Program-made: the position numbers and the translations under genes
Shown: positions 6,340 through 6,647 of the stretch, in pieces
Layout of the letters: each line of letters opens with the position of its first letter
How positions within the stretch are numbered: the first letter of the stretch is position 1
DNA from: JBEIDK01 sp040383485
GTDB taxonomy: Bacteria > Bacteroidota > Bacteroidia > UBA4408
Length of the DNA stretch: 6,647 bases
Assembly (NCBI GenBank): GCA_040383485.1
Contig: JBEIDK010000168.1
Span: 1-6,647 of the forward strand
Direction of reading: 5' to 3'
Notes under the pieces: model-generated
The model's database searches: none
What the model was told of the DNA's origin: nothing
Seen by the model: only the letters and a program-made list of their open reading frames with translations

Positions 6340-6541
6340 AACCTAAAGTATATCTATTATCGATTTTTGAGAAGTAAATCTTAGCTTTTTCTAAATTTTT
6401 TCAGAATCCTAAATTTATCAACTAACATTTCTGTTATAGCCAAACTTAAATCATCATAAAAATTAAATTATTTATGTCTTTATTTAAGTATAAAACTTCT
6501 AAAACCTCTTTGGCAAAACCTTTTGCACCAACAATTAACAT
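5893..6541 (-). pseudogene. PglD/NeuD-type sugar N-acetyltransferase with three frameshifts
   Basis: A start ATG at 6541, two bases after the upstream aminotransferase stop, gives MLIVGAKGFAKEVLEVLY, the typical N-terminal Rossmann-like strand of PglD-type enzymes. The frame ends at TAA 6448-6446. Restoring one T in the run opposite 6458-6462 continues it as FYDDLSLAITEMLVDKFRIL. Removing one A opposite 6396-6401 continues it as NLEKAKIYFSKIDNRYTLGFG. Removing one A opposite 6332-6334 continues it as GNPNVRRESHDKF, leading into the intact beta-helix frame. The restored protein is about 215 residues, the normal size for the family. All three lesions are single-base changes in homopolymers, which fits either recent inactivation or sequencing error. 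The position after an aminotransferase matches PglE-PglD style pairs that make N-acetylated 4-amino-sugars. Confidence 0.85.
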
Positions 6542-6543
6542 TT

Positions 6544-6647
6544 CTAATTATTTATTAGTTCAATAACTTTTTTTTGTTCCTTTTCAGTAAGCTCAACGTA
6601 AAGTGGCAAACATAAAATTCTGCTAGCAATACTTTCTGATATTGGCA
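6544..6647 (-). CDS. DegT-family sugar aminotransferase, C-terminal end (runs off the window)
   Basis: Only the last 33 codons are in the window, reading PISESIASRILCLPLYVELT followed by EKEQKKVIELINN and a TAG at 6546-6544. The pattern of an A/S-rich helix, then LCLPLY, then a short E/K-rich helix is the usual C-terminus of DegT/DnrJ/EryC1/StrS aminotransferases; LSLPIWPGM occupies the same place in the FdtB-like protein at 668-1777. It lies two bases before the acetyltransferase start, so the pair probably acted in sequence, with transamination of a keto-sugar followed by N-acetylation. No damage is visible in this short section. Confidence 0.8.
   Translation of the reverse strand, partial: PISESIASRILCLPLYVELTEKEQKKVIELINN

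Noticed and set aside
1..6647. Insertion sequence or recombinase behind the gene losses
   Set aside because: No transposase-like frame, terminal inverted repeats or target duplications could be seen at the fragment borders.

Overview
The window is AT-rich, densely packed and coded almost entirely on the minus strand, so it is read from high to low coordinates. It looks like the inside of an O-antigen or capsule polysaccharide cluster from a member of the Bacteroidota. That assignment is an inference. It rests on low GC, adenine-rich starts with little Shine-Dalgarno signal, and a Wzt with an N-terminal insert that I associate with that phylum.

In transcription order the layout is as follows. 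The 3' end of a DegT-family sugar aminotransferase (6647-6544) is followed by a PglD/NeuD-type sugar acetyltransferase broken by three one-base frameshifts (6541-5893). Next come a 19-codon stub of a family 2 glycosyltransferase (5893-5834) and the decayed 3' end of an unidentified gene (5816-5614). The intact core follows: ABC exporter membrane subunit wzm (5617-4763), its ATPase wzt with a polysaccharide-binding tail (4756-3488), and a GT-B glycosyltransferase (3491-2241). Then comes a 460-bp tract of gene debris (2239-1778), an intact FdtB/QdtB-like aminotransferase (1777-668), 320 bp of debris (668-349), and the 5' part of another DegT aminotransferase (348-1, running off the window).

The expected working scheme is this. 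The aminotransferases, and formerly the acetyltransferases, make nucleotide-activated amino- and acetamido-deoxysugars. Glycosyltransferases assemble the glycan on a lipid carrier in the cytoplasm. Wzm/Wzt exports the finished chain, with the Wzt tail recognising it.

The unusual aspect is the alternation of clean full-length genes with badly eroded ones in a single tight operon, where the stop/start overlaps at the gene borders are still preserved. The losses fall on tailoring steps (acyl- or acetyltransferases and a GT2), while the exporter, one glycosyltransferase and one aminotransferase are clean. I see no transposon, CRISPR array, RNA gene or phage gene, and no evidence of a wholly new system.
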